Source of the DNA: Catenuloplanes indicus
GTDB taxonomy: Bacteria; Actinomycetota; Actinomycetes; Mycobacteriales; Micromonosporaceae
Reading direction: 5' to 3'
NCBI RefSeq assembly: GCF_030813715.1
Contig: NZ_JAUSUZ010000001.1
Span: forward strand, 3,410,001-3,474,000
DNA length: 64,000 nucleotides
Part shown: positions 61,974 to 64,000 of the stretch, in pieces
Layout: the number at the start of each line of letters is the position of its first letter
How positions within the stretch are numbered: position 1 is the first letter of the stretch
The notes under the pieces: model-generated
What the model was told of the DNA's origin: nothing
Seen by the model: the letters and a program-made list of their open reading frames with translations, nothing else
Database searches by the model: none
Position numbers and translations under genes: made by a program

Positions 61974-62681
61974 TCAGGCCGCCGCGACCTCCGCCGGACG
62001 GTGCTGGGGGTCCGGCAGCCGCACCACCGTCGGCTCCGGCCGCACGGGCAGCATGTGTGCCAGGATCTCGGCGGCCACCTCGTCCTCGGTGCCGTCGCCG
62101 TCGATCAGCACGAACGAGTCGTGCTCCGGAAGCGAGGCGTAGGACGCGGAGGCGCGCGTCAGGTACTCGATCGTCTCGTGGTCGGTGCCGCGCGCCTCGA
62201 TCCGCCGGTACGCCGCACCCGGGCTGACGACCAGCAGGAACGTGACGTCCGGCGCCGGGAACAGCCGGTACGCGAAACGGGCCAGCCGCTCGGCGGCACG
62301 CCCCCGGCCGAGCTGGGTGCGGATGCTGGCGTACTGGCAGTAGCTGTACCGGTCCATCACCGCGATCCGGCCGGAGTGCCGGTTGCGCAGCAACGTGCGG
62401 GCGATGGCGAGCCAGCGGAGCACCGACTCCACGACCGGCCAGCCGCGCCGGCCGAACAGGTGCTGCGCGTCGTCCACACCGAGTCGCTGGGCGACCCTGC
62501 CGAACCAGGCGCGGCCGCCCGCGTTCTGCAGGTAGTCGGCGGGCAGGCCGGCTGCGGTGAGCGCGTCCGCGAGGCGGTGCGCCTGGGTGGTCTTCCCGGA
62601 GCCGTCGACGCCGATCAGCGCGACGATCTTGGGCGGATGTCCGGAGTCGTCGTCACGGGTGGATTCAAAGATCGGCGCCAT
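61974..62681 (-). CDS. thymidylate-kinase-like P-loop protein
   Basis: This 235-residue protein has the P-loop KIVALIGVDGSGKTTQAHRLADAL, as in thymidylate kinases, and a central DRY-type motif (IAVMDRYSYCQYASIRTQLGRG). LIGVDGSGKTTQ is close to dTMP kinase EGxDGxGKTT, but the remainder (WPVVESVLRWLAIARTLL, VSPGAAYRRIEARGTDHETI) fits a broader family of kinase-like proteins in actinobacteria. It may phosphorylate a nucleotide or a sugar in secondary metabolism. The substrate is not predictable. Confidence 0.85.
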   Translation of the reverse strand: MAPIFESTRDDDSGHPPKIVALIGVDGSGKTTQAHRLADALTAAGLPADYLQNAGGRAWFGRVAQRLGVDDAQHLFGRRGWPVVESVLRWLAIARTLLRNRHSGRIAVMDRYSYCQYASIRTQLGRGRAAERLARFAYRLFPAPDVTFLLVVSPGAAYRRIEARGTDHETIEYLTRASASYASLPEHDSFVLIDGDGTEDEVAAEILAHMLPVRPEPTVVRLPDPQHRPAEVAAA

Positions 62682-62878
62682 ACTCCGACACGGTAGCGAG
62701 TCGAGGCATCTTTTCGCTGAAAGTCATAGTCGGCCATCCGCTATTTTTTCCGGCAAATCACCTTAAAGAAGCCTGGATATCTATCATCCTTTCGGCTGGA
62801 TTTCCACCGTCCAACCGGACTAAAGTTGTTTGCTGTACGCGAAACGATCCCCGACCCCCTTCAGTGGGGAGGCCGTTC

Positions 62879-63643
62879 GTGAGCACACCCCCGGAACGCC
62901 GGCACCGCGCCGTCCGCCTGCTGGCCACGCTGTCCGAGATGCCGTCGCGGCATCCCGACCGCGCACGCGTCCGCGCGGAGGTGATCGAGGCGTGGCTGCC
63001 GCTGGCGCATCACCTGGCGAACCGGTTCGCCGGCCGTGGCGAGCCGCGCGAGGACCTGGACCAGACCGCGATCGTCGGGCTGATCAAAGCGGTCAACCGG
63101 TACGACCCGGACCGCGGCGTGGAATTCGCGGCGTACGCGATCCCGACCATCGCCGGCGAGATCAAGCGGCATTTCCGGGACCGGTGCTGGGACGTCCGGG
63201 TGCCGCGCCGCCTGCAGGAGCTGCGCGCCGCCACGTCCGAGGCGACCACCACGCTGACCCAGACGCTGGGCCGCTCCCCCACCGTGGCCGAGCTGGCGGA
63301 GCACCTGGACCGCGGCGAGGAGGAGATCCTGGAGGGACTGGAGGCGTCCCGGGCGTACAGCGCGATCTCGCTCTCCGCACCGGCGGGCGAGGGCGAGACG
63401 CCGCTCGGTGACCTGCTCGGCGCAGAGGACGAGGAGCTGGCGACCGCGGAGCTGCGGGTGGCGCTCGGGCCCGCGCTCGCCGGGCTCGACCCACGCGAGC
63501 AGCGCATCCTGACGCTGCGCTTCTACGGCAACCTGACCCAGTCGCAGATCGCGGACCGGATCGGCATCTCCCAGATGCACGTGTCCCGGCTGCTCGCCCG
63601 CGCGCTGACCAAGCTGCGGGGACGGCTCGCCGACGACTTCTGA
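62879..63643 (+). CDS. SigB/SigF-type RNA polymerase sigma factor
   Basis: This 254-residue group 3 sigma factor, from the GTG at 62879 behind GGGGAGG, has region 2 (LPLAHHLANRFAGRGEPREDLDQTAIVGLIKAVNRYDPDRGVEFAAYAIPTIAGEIKRHFRDRCWDVRVPRRLQEL), region 3 (TVAELAEHLDRGEEEILEGLEA) and region 4 (LDPREQRILTLRFYGNLTQSQIADRIGISQMHVSRLLARAL). These stress- and development-type factors are usually controlled by anti-sigma factors, but none lies adjacent. The closest context is a downstream nucleotidyltransferase-like gene. Confidence 0.92.
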   Translation: MSTPPERRHRAVRLLATLSEMPSRHPDRARVRAEVIEAWLPLAHHLANRFAGRGEPREDLDQTAIVGLIKAVNRYDPDRGVEFAAYAIPTIAGEIKRHFRDRCWDVRVPRRLQELRAATSEATTTLTQTLGRSPTVAELAEHLDRGEEEILEGLEASRAYSAISLSAPAGEGETPLGDLLGAEDEELATAELRVALGPALAGLDPREQRILTLRFYGNLTQSQIADRIGISQMHVSRLLARALTKLRGRLADDF

Positions 63644-63732
63644 GGCGTCCGAAATGCCGGTTTCCCGGTGTGTGAAGCGGTGTCCCGCCGGGTAGGTGGA
63701 CAGGACACCGCCACACACGACGGGAGATCGCC

Positions 63733-64000
63733 ATGCCGTACCGGGTGGACGCCGGGCTAGTCAATACGCTCAAGCGCGTCGCCGCCATCTTCAAGCAGGC
63801 CGACGTGCCGTTCGCACTGGGCGGGAGCTTCGCGGTCTACGCGCACGGGGGCTACTCCAGCGACCACGACGTGGATTTCATGATCCGCGAGCAAGACGTG
63901 GACCGCGCGCTGGAGGAGCTGACCGCCGCGGGCTTCACCAGCGAGCGGCCACCGGAGGACTGGCTGGTCAAGGTCTACGACGACGGGCGGATGGTGGACC
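63733..64000 (+). CDS. nucleotidyltransferase-fold protein, cut by window end
   Basis: The ATG at 63733 (PYRVDAGLVNTLKRVAAIFK) starts a protein still open at the window edge (89 codons seen). The text VPFALGGSFAVYAHGGYSSDHDVDFMI holds the GGS...DhD pattern of the pol-beta-type nucleotidyltransferase fold, with Asp-x-Asp metal ligands, similar to proteins annotated as nucleotidyltransferase or MNT-like. The role cannot be judged without the remainder. It follows the sigma factor gene by about 90 bases. Confidence 0.7.
   Translation, partial: MPYRVDAGLVNTLKRVAAIFKQADVPFALGGSFAVYAHGGYSSDHDVDFMIREQDVDRALEELTAAGFTSERPPEDWLVKVYDDGRMVD

Overview
The window is high-GC actinobacterial DNA (roughly 70% GC or more in most genes, with GTG starts and 4-base stop/start overlaps common). 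The gene content suggests a Micromonosporaceae-like organism, such as an Actinoplanes or Catenuloplanes relative: a mycothiol-dependent dehydrogenase, an MhuD-type heme oxygenase, paired XRE-DUF5753 regulators with a DUF397 gene, a FliA/WhiG-type sigma factor, a chemoreceptor, and a c-di-AMP riboswitch in front of an NlpC/P60 hydrolase. The genus is inferred from gene content only.

Layout. 0-9.4 kb: a truncated HNH endonuclease, an MscS channel, an MFS pump, group II truncated hemoglobin, a secreted beta-propeller protein, a minus-strand block (ettA, a thioesterase, two small conserved genes) and a toxin-antitoxin-like pair. 9.5-13.6 kb: trehalose synthesis, with otsA overlapping a gene that fuses the trehalose-phosphatase to a GH15 glucanase/trehalase domain. 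13.7-17.1 kb: minus-strand corrinoid genes (cysG-type methyltransferase, cobT, cobC-like). 17.2-28 kb: a class A penicillin-binding protein, SURF1, a chemoreceptor, YceI, an M48 protease, an M20 dipeptidase and an ATP-dependent DNA ligase. 28-31 kb: a small decayed island beside tRNA-Arg, holding a LamG gene cut by an IS3-family element (with an amber codon in orfB) and lower-GC fragments. 31-37 kb: a hydrolase, a second SSB, then cobD and cobQ set among local tandem repeats. 37-46 kb: a serine hydrolase, the collapsed remnant of a type III restriction-modification operon, an HxlR regulator, hydrolases, two DHA2 exporters and a FliA/WhiG sigma factor. 46-49.4 kb: mhuD, a GAF-ANTAR regulator, a 160-bp MITE-like element and a mycothiol-linked formaldehyde oxidation pair. 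49.7-51 kb: a DAHP synthase behind an aromatic-rich leader peptide and a terminator hairpin. 51-57 kb: small conserved genes, a TipAS regulator, and a DUF397 / twin XRE-DUF5753 locus whose upstream region carries five perfect or near-perfect 24-bp tandem repeats. 57-64 kb: the c-di-AMP riboswitch and NlpC/P60 hydrolase, DUF6642, a principal-like sigma factor, an RpiR regulator, a thymidylate-kinase-like protein, a SigB/F-type sigma factor and a truncated nucleotidyltransferase-like gene.

The features least explained by known families are non-coding. One is a three-copy dispersed repeat that sits 6-11 bases after a stop codon each time. Another is the tandem copying of the cobQ ribosome-binding site and start codon, which creates a 33-codon coupling ORF between cobD and cobQ. 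The third is the 24-bp repeat array in front of the XRE-DUF5753 pair, whose GCCAGGTGGCA core recurs in a perfect palindrome about 3 kb away, beyond the far end of the locus.
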